This document shows positions 16,938 through 28,629 of a stretch of DNA of 64,000 nucleotides, in pieces. The DNA is from Rhodocyclaceae bacterium (lineage in GTDB: Bacteria; Pseudomonadota; Gammaproteobacteria; Burkholderiales; Rhodocyclaceae). Position 1 is the stretch's first letter. Each line of letters opens with the position of its first letter. Made by a program: the position numbers and the translations under genes. The notes below the pieces were generated by a model. It made no database searches. It was not told where the DNA came from and saw only the letters and a list, made by a program, of their open reading frames with translations. The stretch is taken from assembly GCA_023383815.1 (NCBI GenBank), contig JAHDYG010000002.1, positions 245,817-309,816 on the forward strand, given 5' to 3'.

Positions 16938-17444
16938 TTACCAGTCCTTCTGCCAGTCCACCCGGATCCGCCGCTCCGCGAGATCGACCTCGTGCGCATA
17001 GGCAGCGACAAACGGAATCAGACGTTCGCTCTCCCCGTCCACGACGCGCAGGACGTCATGAGCGCCGGTCGACAGCAGGCCTTCGACCGTTCCAAGCGCC
17101 TCCCCGGCGAGATTCTCCACCTGCAGGCCGACCAGGTCGGCCCAGTAGTACTCGTTCTCTCCAGTCGCGGGCAGATCCGAGCGTGGAGCTCCGATGAGCC
17201 AGCCCTTCAGCTCCTCGGCCCGGGAGCGATCCTCGATGCCTTCGAGCTGCGCGATCAGGCTGCTGCCGTGCACCTGGCAGGTGCGGACCGCTATGGCCTT
17301 CCAGCTATCCTCAGGCTCCTTCTCGGTTCTTGCAAGCCACCATTTCGGCAGTACGGCACAAGTCTGAGGATCTTCACCGAAGGGTTGGATCCGGACCCAA
17401 CCCTTCACCCCGAAGGGCGCCAGGATCCGCCCCAGAACGATCAT
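16938..17444 (-). CDS. rimM: Ribosome maturation factor
   Basis: This 168-residue protein has the RimM N-terminal barrel ([25 protein letters not shown]) and the C-terminal PRC barrel ([50 protein letters not shown]). RimM binds S19 and assists maturation of the 30S head. It lies 19 bases after rpsP and 2 bases before trmD in the ribosomal operon. Confidence 0.97.
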   Translation of the reverse strand: MIVLGRILAPFGVKGWVRIQPFGEDPQTCAVLPKWWLARTEKEPEDSWKAIAVRTCQVHGSSLIAQLEGIEDRSRAEELKGWLIGAPRSDLPATGENEYYWADLVGLQVENLAGEALGTVEGLLSTGAHDVLRVVDGESERLIPFVAAYAHEVDLAERRIRVDWQKDW

Positions 17445-17463
17445 GCTGCGTTGCTGCGGGCGA

Positions 17464-17709
17464 TCAGGCGGCGCTCGACTGCTTGACGAGCCGGGCGACC
17501 GTCGGCGACAACTGTGCGCCGTTCTGCGTCCAGTAGGCGAGCCGCTCGTTGTTGATCACGAGACTCTTCTCGGCGCCGGAAGCGACCGGGTTGTAGAACC
17601 CGACGCGCTCGATGAAGCGGCCGTCGCGACGGTCGCGCTTGTCGGCAGCGACGATGTTGAAGAACGGGCGCTTCTTGGCGCCACCACGGGCAAGGCGAAT
17701 GACGACCAT
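17464..17709 (-). CDS. rpsP: 30S ribosomal protein S16
   Basis: The 81-residue sequence [37 protein letters not shown] and [20 protein letters not shown] is characteristic S16. It is the first gene of the rpsP-rimM-trmD-rplS operon. A sigma70-like promoter lies 40-68 bases upstream. It is divergent from the gene at 17951. Confidence 0.98.
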   Translation of the reverse strand: MVVIRLARGGAKKRPFFNIVAADKRDRRDGRFIERVGFYNPVASGAEKSLVINNERLAYWTQNGAQLSPTVARLVKQSSAA

Positions 17710-17748
17710 TTGGGTGTCCTGGGTAAGTGTCGTTGCGAAAAGGACGAA

Positions 17749-17777
17749 ACTTTACCGGATGTCGTGCCGGATGACAA
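17749..17777 (-). promoter_or_regulatory. Sigma70-type promoter of the rpsP operon
   Basis: On the minus strand TTGTCA (17777-17772) and TAAAGT (17754-17749) are separated by 17 bases. The start codon of rpsP lies 40 bases further. -35 matches 5 of 6 consensus positions and -10 matches 4 of 6. Confidence 0.65.
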
Positions 17778-17950
17778 GATTCTGGCTCGATTTCCTGCCG
17801 AATGCGAGGTGCGCCGGGCGCGCTTCCGGTGTCCTTTTGTGCGTCTGGCACGCATGGGTGCCGCCATGCGCTTCGCGCCGAGAATCACCGCAATCGTGAT
17901 TCAAACTTGCAATAGAATGCTTGGGTGACCGATCGACGGCAGTTCCAGAG

Positions 17951-19458
17951 ATGACCGCGCTGCATCCCGTATCCCGGCCAGCCACAGAAATGATGGACTG
18001 GCTCCTGGCCGAGCCGGCTGACGATTGCCTCGAGGATCTCGAGGCGCTGCGTCGCCATCTTGAGCTGATTTCCGATCCGTCAATTCCGGTCATCGACCGA
18101 TGCGGCTGCCTCGATCTTGCCGATGGCCGTCTTCTGGACATCACGGGCCGCTTCAAGCCACATCTGCTCGGTGCCGCGTTTCCATTGCCGCGCGAGGTGC
18201 AGAAGGCCGCCGGAGATATCGTCGACGCCCTGCTCGATGTCGCAGAGCGCTTCCTGGGGCTCATAAGCGCGGGCGTGTGGAAGCATCTGCGCATTGCGGA
18301 GCATCCGCAGAGGGCCCTCGCTGCGCGCGGAATGCGGATGGTCTTCGATGCTTTCCAGATCCTGTGCATGAGCGGCGCAGGGGTTCCGCACTCGTTCTGG
18401 AGACTGACCTACCTGCTGCTTGCTGAGTGCGGGCGGCCTGCATCCATCGTCGATGTCATTGGCGGAACTGCGGCAGGCGAAGAGGGGGTCGTCCTGTTCA
18501 AGGCGCTGGTTGCCGTGCATACGCTGCAGCCGGAGAGTTTCACGGGGCGTGAGCTGGCCTGGATCTTCGAGTACGTCCTGCCCCACGCGGCGGATGTGGA
18601 AATCTCGGGTTCGCGCATGAATCCGGAAAGTGCCATGACGTGGTTCGAGATCTCGCGGGAAGATTCGCCGGTCGCTCAGGTCCGGCGCGAGGCCCCGTCG
18701 GGGGCCGATGTCCTGTTCCTTCGCGCGCTCGGGCTCGCTCGCTGTGCGGGCGAGCAGATCGGACGGCTGGAGGAGCGGATTGCACAGGCCGAGAGCGAGG
18801 GACGAAGCTGTGACGGCGAGCTGCTCGAGTCGGAGCTTCCGCTTGGATTGTCGCCGGTCGAGGTGTTGTCGCTCTTGCGGCGGATGCGTGACCGCTGGAC
18901 CATTCCCCCCAGCCGTGAGCATCCTCGCCGTCGCCAGATCTATGCCGTGCAGGTCTGTCACGGCCTGCGGCCGATGTGGGAGTTGCGGCACGGTGCCGGA
19001 AAGACGCCCAGGATTACGCGTTGGCGGGTGTTCAGCGAGAGTCCGGGTGGGTACGCGATCATCAGTGTGTCGGGTGAGACGGGCAGCCTGGTTGCCGGGA
19101 TGGCGATCGGCTTGCGCCGGGATCCGGACCAGCCCTGGTCGGTCTGCATCGTCCGCTGGATTCGCAACGAACGCCCGGACGAGGTCGAACTGGGCCTGCA
19201 GGTGGTTGCGACGAGTTACGAAGCGGTGTCGGTCGGGTTCAGGGACTGTGGTGCCGAGGCGACCACACCCGCACTGTTGCTGCCGCCCTTGCCTTCGATG
19301 CGTCGCAATCCGGCGATTCTCGCGCCGGCCGGAACCTATGGGTCGCGTCGCTTCATGATCGTGCGCGACGGTGAGCCGATCTACGTCGCACAGGCGCGCG
19401 TGTTGAGTCTGGACGTACAGACTTCCAGCATAGAGCTCTTTCAATACGAGATCGATCC

Positions 19459-19471
<13 letters not shown>
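17951..19471 (+). CDS. Conserved hypothetical protein, possibly PilZ-like
   Basis: I do not recognise this 506-residue cytoplasmic protein with certainty. It has a mainly helical N-terminal two thirds and a C-terminal third of beta character. Around residue 355 it has RITRWRVFSESPGGYAIISV, which resembles the RxxxR...NxSxxG pattern of c-di-GMP-binding PilZ domains but lacks the exact motif. No membrane segments are seen. I start at the ATG 17951; a TTG 30 bases earlier is in frame, but a TAGAAT -10-like box at 17913-17918 would place the transcript start near 17925. It overlaps the convergent yihY gene by 13 bases. With two GGDEF-EAL genes nearby a c-di-GMP role is possible but unproven. Confidence 0.6.
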
Positions 19472-21726
<2,255 letters not shown>

Positions 21727-21780
21727 TGCCCGATTTGGAAGGGGAAGCCCCCGTCCGCATCGGGCCTCACCGCCCCGCGA

Positions 21781-23316
21781 TCACACCTGCGGGTTCAGCC
21801 GCTCGCGGTTGCCGTGCAGCTTGTTCAAGGCGTTCAGATAGGCCTTGACCGACGCGACGATGATGTCGGTGTCCGCCCCCTGGCCATTGACGACCTTGCC
21901 GTCGCGTGCAAGGCGAACGGTGACCTCGCCCTGGGCATCGGTTCCCGTCGTGATCGCGTTGACCGAATACAGCAGAAGTTCGGTGCCGCTCTGCGCAACC
22001 GATTCAATCGCCTTGAAGGCGGCATCGACCGGGCCGGAGCCTTCGGCTGCTGCGCGCACTTCCTTGCCGCCGGCTGCCACGGTGATTTCCGCTTCCGGAG
22101 TTTCCCCGGTTTCCGAGTGAAAGCGCGAGGCAACGAGCCGGAAGTGCTCATGATCGGGCGTGACTTCTTCGTCGCTCATCATCGCGTGCAGATCCTCGTC
22201 GAAGATCTCGTGCTTCTTGTCGGCGAGTTCCTTGAAACGGGCGAAGGCGTGGTTGAGGTGATCCTCGGATTCGATCACGATGCCGATCTCCTGCAGCCGG
22301 GTACGGAACGCGTTGCGCCCGGAGTGCTTGCCGAGCACCAGCTTGTTTGCGCCCCATCCGACGTCCTCGGCCCGCATGATCTCGTAGGTCTCGCGGTGCT
22401 TGAGCACGCCATCCTGGTGGATGCCCGACTCGTGCGAGAACGCGTTCGCGCCGACGATCGCCTTGTTCGGCTGGACCGGAAAACCGGTCACGCCGGAGAC
22501 GAGCTTCGAGGCCGGGACGATCTGCGTGGTGTCGATGCGCGTGTCGCAGGCGAAGATGTCGCGACGTGTGCGAACGGCCATGACGATCTCCTCGAGTGCG
22601 GCATTGCCGGCGCGCTCACCCAGGCCGTTGACCGTGCACTCGACCTGGCGCGCGCCGGCGCGAACAGCGGCGAGCGAGTTTGCGACGGCGAGGCCGAGAT
22701 CGTTGTGGCAGTGAACCGACCAGACGACTTTGTCCGACCCGGGTACGCGTTCGATCAGCGTGCGGATCGTGTGCGCGAACTGCTCGGGAACGTTGTAGCC
22801 GACGGTGTCGGGTACGTTGATGGTGGTCGCGCCCGCCTTGATCACCGCCTCGAAGATCCGGCACAGGAAGTCGATCTCTGAGCGGCCCGCGTCCTCGGCC
22901 GAGAACTCCACGTCGTTGGTGTACTCACGTGCCCAGCCAATCGCCTTGACTGCCTGCTCGACGACCTGGTCCGGACTCATGCGCAGCTTCTTCTCCATGT
23001 GGATCGGGCTGGTCGCGATGAAGGTGTGGATGCGGCCCATTGCGGCGGGGCGGATCGCTTCGCCGGCGCGGCGGATGTCGTTCTCGTTGGCGCGGGCAAG
23101 CGAACAGACGGTCGACTCGCGGATTGCCTCGGCAATCGATCGGACCGCTTCGAAGTCGCCGTTCGATGCGGCGGCAAACCCCGCCTCGATGACATCCACG
23201 CGCATCCGTTCGAGCTGGCGCGCGATGCGCAGCTTCTCATCGCGCGTCATCGAGGCGCCGGGGCTTTGCTCACCGTCACGCAAGGTGGTATCGAAGATGA
23301 TCAACTGGTCTTTCAT
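21781..23316 (-). CDS. leuA: 2-isopropylmalate synthase
   Basis: This 511-residue enzyme condenses acetyl-CoA with 2-ketoisovalerate in the first step of leucine synthesis. It has the HMG-like signature [18 protein letters not shown], metal and active-site motifs ([36 protein letters not shown]), HESGIHQDG, and a C-terminal regulatory LeuA domain (about residues 395-505) that normally binds leucine. The ATG is preceded by AGGAG. A leucine-rich leader peptide lies 99 bases upstream, suggesting attenuation as well as feedback control. The gene follows pssA and the ilv genes on the same strand but has its own promoter region. Confidence 0.97.
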   Translation of the reverse strand: MKDQLIIFDTTLRDGEQSPGASMTRDEKLRIARQLERMRVDVIEAGFAAASNGDFEAVRSIAEAIRESTVCSLARANENDIRRAGEAIRPAAMGRIHTFIATSPIHMEKKLRMSPDQVVEQAVKAIGWAREYTNDVEFSAEDAGRSEIDFLCRIFEAVIKAGATTINVPDTVGYNVPEQFAHTIRTLIERVPGSDKVVWSVHCHNDLGLAVANSLAAVRAGARQVECTVNGLGERAGNAALEEIVMAVRTRRDIFACDTRIDTTQIVPASKLVSGVTGFPVQPNKAIVGANAFSHESGIHQDGVLKHRETYEIMRAEDVGWGANKLVLGKHSGRNAFRTRLQEIGIVIESEDHLNHAFARFKELADKKHEIFDEDLHAMMSDEEVTPDHEHFRLVASRFHSETGETPEAEITVAAGGKEVRAAAEGSGPVDAAFKAIESVAQSGTELLLYSVNAITTGTDAQGEVTVRLARDGKVVNGQGADTDIIVASVKAYLNALNKLHGNRERLNPQV

Positions 23317-23415
23317 GTCGGACTCCTGTGGGGATGCACGGATGGATGAACAGGCAAAGGTCGCCGGCGCTGCGCGCGGGCGGCATGGAGACTGCGAGAG
23401 GGAGGGGGGGTCTTT

Positions 23416-23502
23416 TTAGCGCGCGGGGCGCAGCAGCGGGCCAAGCAGCAGCAGGCTCGCCGGAAGGGAAAACACGAGGGGGAGTTCGCGTTCTGGATGC
23501 AT
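23416..23502 (-). CDS. leuL: Putative leu leader (attenuator) peptide
   Basis: A 28-codon frame starts at ATG 23502 and ends at TAA 23416-23418, 99 bases before leuA. Nine of its 28 residues are Leu, with four consecutive Leu codons (CTG CTG CTG CTT, in reading order) followed by two more in SLLLLGPLLRPAR. This resembles the enteric LeuL peptide, which also has four Leu in a row and then basic residues. Ribosome stalling at these codons when leucyl-tRNA is short could control leuA. A promoter-like pair sits so close (see 23510-23539) that the message would start at or within about two bases of this ATG. A bulged GC stem downstream (23362-23384) is only a weak terminator candidate. Confidence 0.6.
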   Translation of the reverse strand: MHPERELPLVFSLPASLLLLGPLLRPAR

Positions 23503-23509
23503 GAGGACG

Positions 23510-23539
23510 ACTATAAACCGGTCACTTGTCGAAACGCAA
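23510..23539 (-). promoter_or_regulatory. Promoter of the leu leader/leuA unit
   Basis: On the minus strand TTGCGT (23539-23534) and TATAGT (23515-23510) are separated by 18 bases. The -10 box matches 5 of 6 positions. Transcription would begin near 23503, giving an essentially leaderless message for the leader peptide. Confidence 0.5.
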
Positions 23540-23583
23540 GGCGCAATGAGCCAAGAATCGATCATCGTGGCGATGGTTTGCGC

Positions 23584-24384
23584 CTATTGCCGGTCTGTCG
23601 GCTCATCCTCGAGCGGATCAACCCGCTCAACCGGAGTCTCGCGGTTGCGGCCGGCGCCGCGCCGACGACGGATCCATCGCCAGGCCCAGATCACGTATCC
23701 AGAGGCTGCGTAGGCCAGGAACAGGGCAAAGAGCACCCCCGGAGGATAGCTGGAGATCAGGGCGAAGCCGAGCACCACTGCGATCACGACGATGAAGGGC
23801 ACGCTGCGCCGCAGGTTGATGTCCTTGCCGCTCCAGAACAGCACGTTGCTGACCATCGAGAGGCCGGCGAACACCGTCAGCGCGATCGCTGGCCCGGTGA
23901 CCTCGTCCCCGGTCAGGCCGTTGTCGATCACGACCCAGACCATACCGGCGATCAATGCTGCCGCGGCCGGGCTCGGCAGACCCTGGAAGAAGCGCTTGTC
24001 GACCGTGTCGACGTTGGTGTTGAAGCGAGCGAGCCGCAGCGCAGCCCCCGCGCAATAGATGAAGGCCGCGACCCAGCCAAGCTTGCCCAGGTCCTTCAGT
24101 GCCCACTCGTACATGACCAGCGCCGGTGCAGCTCCAAATGACACCATGTCCGAGAGCGAATCGTACTCGGCTCCGAACGCGCTCTGGGTATGGGTCAGGC
24201 GTGCGACGCGCCCGTCCAGTCCATCGAGCACCATCGCGATGAAGATCGCGACCGCTGCGTACTCGAAACGCTGGTTCATGGCCTGGACGATTGCGTAGAA
24301 GCCGGCAAACAGCGCTGCTGTGGTGAACAGGTTGGGCAGGATGTAGATGCCGCGGCGACGTTTCTCGATCGGAATCAGGGGCAT
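23584..24384 (-). CDS. pssA: CDP-diacylglycerol-serine O-phosphatidyltransferase
   Basis: The 266-residue membrane enzyme has the CDP-alcohol phosphatidyltransferase motif D-G-x2-A-R-x8-G-x3-D-x3-D, here VLDGLDGRVARLTHTQSAFGAEYDSLSDMVSFG. About eight hydrophobic segments follow. It makes phosphatidylserine, the precursor of phosphatidylethanolamine, in the inner membrane. I start at ATG 24384 (MPLIPIEKRRRGIYILPN); a TTG 39 bases earlier is in frame. The C terminus is a charged tail. It lies between the ilvC terminator and leuA, a common betaproteobacterial setting. Confidence 0.94.
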   Translation of the reverse strand: MPLIPIEKRRRGIYILPNLFTTAALFAGFYAIVQAMNQRFEYAAVAIFIAMVLDGLDGRVARLTHTQSAFGAEYDSLSDMVSFGAAPALVMYEWALKDLGKLGWVAAFIYCAGAALRLARFNTNVDTVDKRFFQGLPSPAAAALIAGMVWVVIDNGLTGDEVTGPAIALTVFAGLSMVSNVLFWSGKDINLRRSVPFIVVIAVVLGFALISSYPPGVLFALFLAYAASGYVIWAWRWIRRRRGAGRNRETPVERVDPLEDEPTDRQ

Positions 24385-24477
24385 GGGTCGGTCCAGAAGG
24401 CGGCGTCCGTCGGCCGGAGTCAAGCGCGAATTCTACCCCAAGCCCGGAGTCGTGATGCGCGCGGACGGTGGTGTGCC

Positions 24478-24518
24478 GAAAATGAAGAACGCCGACCATG
24501 GGCCGATGGTCGGCGTTC
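24478..24518 (-). terminator. Intrinsic terminator of the ilvBHC operon
   Basis: A perfect 13-base stem (GAACGCCGACCAT with ATGGTCGGCGTTC) and 6-base loop lies 44 bases past the ilvC stop. On the minus strand it is followed by TTCATTTT. This is a good rho-independent terminator. Confidence 0.85.
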
Positions 24519-24562
24519 GAGTGCTGCAGGGGCCGCAGGTGCGACGGCCCCGATCGGAGCGA

Positions 24563-26100
<1,538 letters not shown>

Positions 26101-26204
26101 GGTGAACTCTTGCTGTGGTCAGTTGAGGCGATGGTCTGCAGGTGTGGCAGGACCGGATACGCGGTCTGCCCGCCCTCGGCGGGCACTCTTCGCGGGCGGG
26201 GTGG

Positions 26205-27914
26205 CTACAGATCCTCGGACGACAGGATCATGTCCGTCAGTCCCTTGCCGCCCTGGACCATCGGATACACGTTTTCGGTCTGGTCGACCTGGAAGTCGAG
26301 GAACACGAGATCGTCCTTGCGACCGAATGCCTCGCGCAGTGCGCCTTCGACGTCACCCGGTTTCTCGACCCGCAGTCCGACGTGCCCGTAGGCTTCCGCG
26401 AGCCGGGCGAAGTCGGGCAGCGAATCCATGTAGGACTCGGAGTAGCGTCCGCCGTGAAAGAGTTCCTGCCACTGGCGGACCATGCCCAGATAGCGGTTGT
26501 TGAGATTGCAGATCTTGATCGGCAGGCGGAACTGCTTGCAGGTCGACAGTTCCTGGATGCACATCTGGATCGACGCTTCGCCGGTGACGCAGGCGACCGG
26601 TTTGCCCGGATGCGCGAACTGGGCGCCCATCGCGTACGGCAGGCCCACGCCCATCGTTCCGAGGCCACCCGAATTGAGCCAGCGGCGCGGTTGATCGAAG
26701 CGGTAGTACTGCGCGGCCCACATCTGGTGCTGACCGACATCGGAGGTGACGATCGCATCGCCGCCGGTCACTTCCCACAGCTTCTGGATCACGAACTGGG
26801 GCTTGATGATCTCGTCCGAATGCTTGTACTTCATGCAGTCGCGCCGGCGCCATTCCTCGATCTGCTTCCACCAGGCGGCCAGTGCGTCGGGTTCAGGGCG
26901 GGCAGGCGAGGCATCGAGTTGCTGCAGGAACTGATGCAGGACCTCGTTCACGTCGCCGACGATCGGCACGTCGACCTTGACGCGCTTCGAGATCGACGAA
27001 GGATCGATGTCGACGTGAATGATCTTGCGCGGTTCTTCAGCGAAGTGTGCCGGATTGCCGATGACCCGGTCATCGAAGCGGGCCCCGACGGCGAGCAGAA
27101 CGTCGCAGTAGTGCATCGCCATGTTCGCTTCGTAGGTGCCGTGCATGCCGGGCATGCCCAGGTACTGGCGGTCGCTTGCCGGATAACCGCCCAGCCCCAT
27201 CAGGGTGTTGGTGATCGGAAAGCCCAGCGCGCGGGCGAGTTTCGTGAGCGCTTCGGCAGCATCCGAAAGAACCACGCCGCCGCCGGTGTAGATCATCGGC
27301 CGACGGGCTTCCAGCAGGAGCTGCAGCGCCTTGCGGATCTGCCCCTGATGTCCCTTGAGCACCGGATTGTACGAGCGCATCGCAACTTCGGCGGGATACT
27401 CGAACTCGCACTTCTGCATCGAGACATCCTTGGGGATGTCCACCAGCACCGGGCCGGGCCGGCCCGTGCGGGCGAGATGGAAGGCCTTGCGGATCGTCGA
27501 CGCGATGTCGCGTACATCCTTCACGAGATAGTTGTGCTTGACACAGGGTCGGGTGATTCCGACGGTGTCGACTTCCTGGAAGGCGTCCTGGCCGATCGCC
27601 GCGGTTGGAACCTGGCCGGAGATGATCACCATCGGGATCGAATCGCAGTAGGCGGTCGCGATTCCGGTGACGGCGTTGGTCGCGCCCGGGCCGGAGGTCA
27701 CGAGGGCCACGCCGACCTTCGAGGTTGCTCGGGCGAACCCGTCGGCCGCATGCACGGCGGCCTGTTCGTGGCGCACGAGCACATGACGGACCTGATCCTG
27801 GTTGAACAGCGCGTCATAGATGAACAGCACCGAGCCGCCTGGATAGCCGAAGACGTACTCGACCTTTTCTTCCTGCAGGCACCTGATTACAATCTCAGCT
27901 CCGCTCAGCACCAT
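26205..27914 (-). CDS. ilvB: Acetolactate synthase large subunit
   Basis: The 569-residue ThDP enzyme has FGYPGGSVLFIYDAL, the catalytic Glu in VRHEQAAVHAADGFARAT, VTSGPGATNAVTGIATAYCDSIPMVIISGQV, and the cofactor motif ending LNNRYLGMVRQWQE. The canonical ThDP GDG motif reads GEA here (VTGEASIQMCIQELSTC), an Ala in the third position that should be checked against relatives. It makes 2-acetolactate or 2-aceto-2-hydroxybutyrate. It is the first gene of ilvBHC, with a promoter 36-64 bases upstream. Confidence 0.97.
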   Translation of the reverse strand: MVLSGAEIVIRCLQEEKVEYVFGYPGGSVLFIYDALFNQDQVRHVLVRHEQAAVHAADGFARATSKVGVALVTSGPGATNAVTGIATAYCDSIPMVIISGQVPTAAIGQDAFQEVDTVGITRPCVKHNYLVKDVRDIASTIRKAFHLARTGRPGPVLVDIPKDVSMQKCEFEYPAEVAMRSYNPVLKGHQGQIRKALQLLLEARRPMIYTGGGVVLSDAAEALTKLARALGFPITNTLMGLGGYPASDRQYLGMPGMHGTYEANMAMHYCDVLLAVGARFDDRVIGNPAHFAEEPRKIIHVDIDPSSISKRVKVDVPIVGDVNEVLHQFLQQLDASPARPEPDALAAWWKQIEEWRRRDCMKYKHSDEIIKPQFVIQKLWEVTGGDAIVTSDVGQHQMWAAQYYRFDQPRRWLNSGGLGTMGVGLPYAMGAQFAHPGKPVACVTGEASIQMCIQELSTCKQFRLPIKICNLNNRYLGMVRQWQELFHGGRYSESYMDSLPDFARLAEAYGHVGLRVEKPGDVEGALREAFGRKDDLVFLDFQVDQTENVYPMVQGGKGLTDMILSSEDL

Positions 27915-27949
27915 CTCAAACTCGCTCTCGCACAGGTTGCAAACGGCGA

Positions 27950-27978
27950 ACGTTACCGTCCGGGCAGCGTTTGGTCAA
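27950..27978 (-). promoter_or_regulatory. Promoter of the ilvBHC operon
   Basis: On the minus strand TTGACC (27978-27973) and TAACGT (27955-27950) are 17 bases apart. The expected transcript start is near 27943, leaving a leader of about 29 bases, too short for an attenuator peptide. Confidence 0.55.
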
Positions 27979-28142
27979 GGTTGCCTGCGCCAGTGGTCGG
28001 TGGGTCTGCAATTGCGGATTCCCCCGATTGAACCCGGCGAGGCTTTCCGGAGTCAGGAGCTTTTGTAACCGTCGGTGTCGTTCCGGATGCCGAGGACAGG
28101 ACCCCGGGGTGTTCCGTTCAGTCTGCCAGGGAGTATGGATCG

Positions 28143-28628
28143 ATGAATCGTGCGGTGTCCGGGGCGCAGGCTCCGGAAGGGGGCGTCACGCGCCTGGTGG
28201 TCGAGCTGGCAGGCTTGCGGCGCAGGCTGGCGGGGATCCTCTATGAGTCACTGCTGCTGCTCGGGCTGCTCGCACTGACCTTTCTCGTGCCCTACCTGAT
28301 TCTTGGTGTGGTCTGGGAGGCGGTCGTGCCGGGCGCTTTGCTCTGGCTTCACATCTTTGTGGTGATGGGCCTGTATTTCGTGCTGTACTGGAGCCGGACC
28401 GGTCAGACCCTGGCGATGCAGACCTGGCGCCTGAAGCTCGTCGACGGCTCGGACGGGCGGACCCTGTCGCCGCGCCGTGCGCTCCTTCGCTACGTGCTCG
28501 CCTGGCCTTCGGTCCTCTGTTTCGGAATCGGGCTGGCTTGGGCGCTGGTCGATCGCGACCGGCAGTTCCTGCATGACCGCCTCGTCGGCAGCCGGCTGGT
28601 CCTGTTGCCGGGGCGGCCCGGGGCGTGA
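28143..28628 (+). CDS. RDD-family membrane protein
   Basis: This 161-residue protein has the RDD-domain layout: the LRRRLAGILYESLLLLGLLALTFLVPYLI first helix, a second helix at WLHIFVVMGLYFVLYWSRTGQTLAMQTWRLKLVD, and a third near LAWPSVLCFGIGLAWALVDRDRQFLHDRLVGSRLV. Only one of the classical RDD signatures is fully present. The function is uncertain; some relatives are ion antiporters. The ATG has GGGAG upstream. It ends directly before the P-type ATPase gene, so the two are probably co-transcribed. Confidence 0.87.
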   Translation: MNRAVSGAQAPEGGVTRLVVELAGLRRRLAGILYESLLLLGLLALTFLVPYLILGVVWEAVVPGALLWLHIFVVMGLYFVLYWSRTGQTLAMQTWRLKLVDGSDGRTLSPRRALLRYVLAWPSVLCFGIGLAWALVDRDRQFLHDRLVGSRLVLLPGRPGA

Positions 28629-28629
28629 A

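Noticed and set aside
17921..17950. TTG start 30 bases upstream for the 506-residue protein
   Set aside because: A TAGAAT box at 17913-17918 would place the transcript start after this TTG, so ATG 17951 fits better.
26142..28031. A 629-codon open frame on the plus strand
   Set aside because: It is antisense to ilvB, lacks any motif and has a composition typical of shadow frames.
27915..28142. Search for an ilv attenuator leader peptide before ilvB
   Set aside because: The likely transcript start at about 27943 leaves about 29 bases, with no Leu/Val/Ile-rich short frame.
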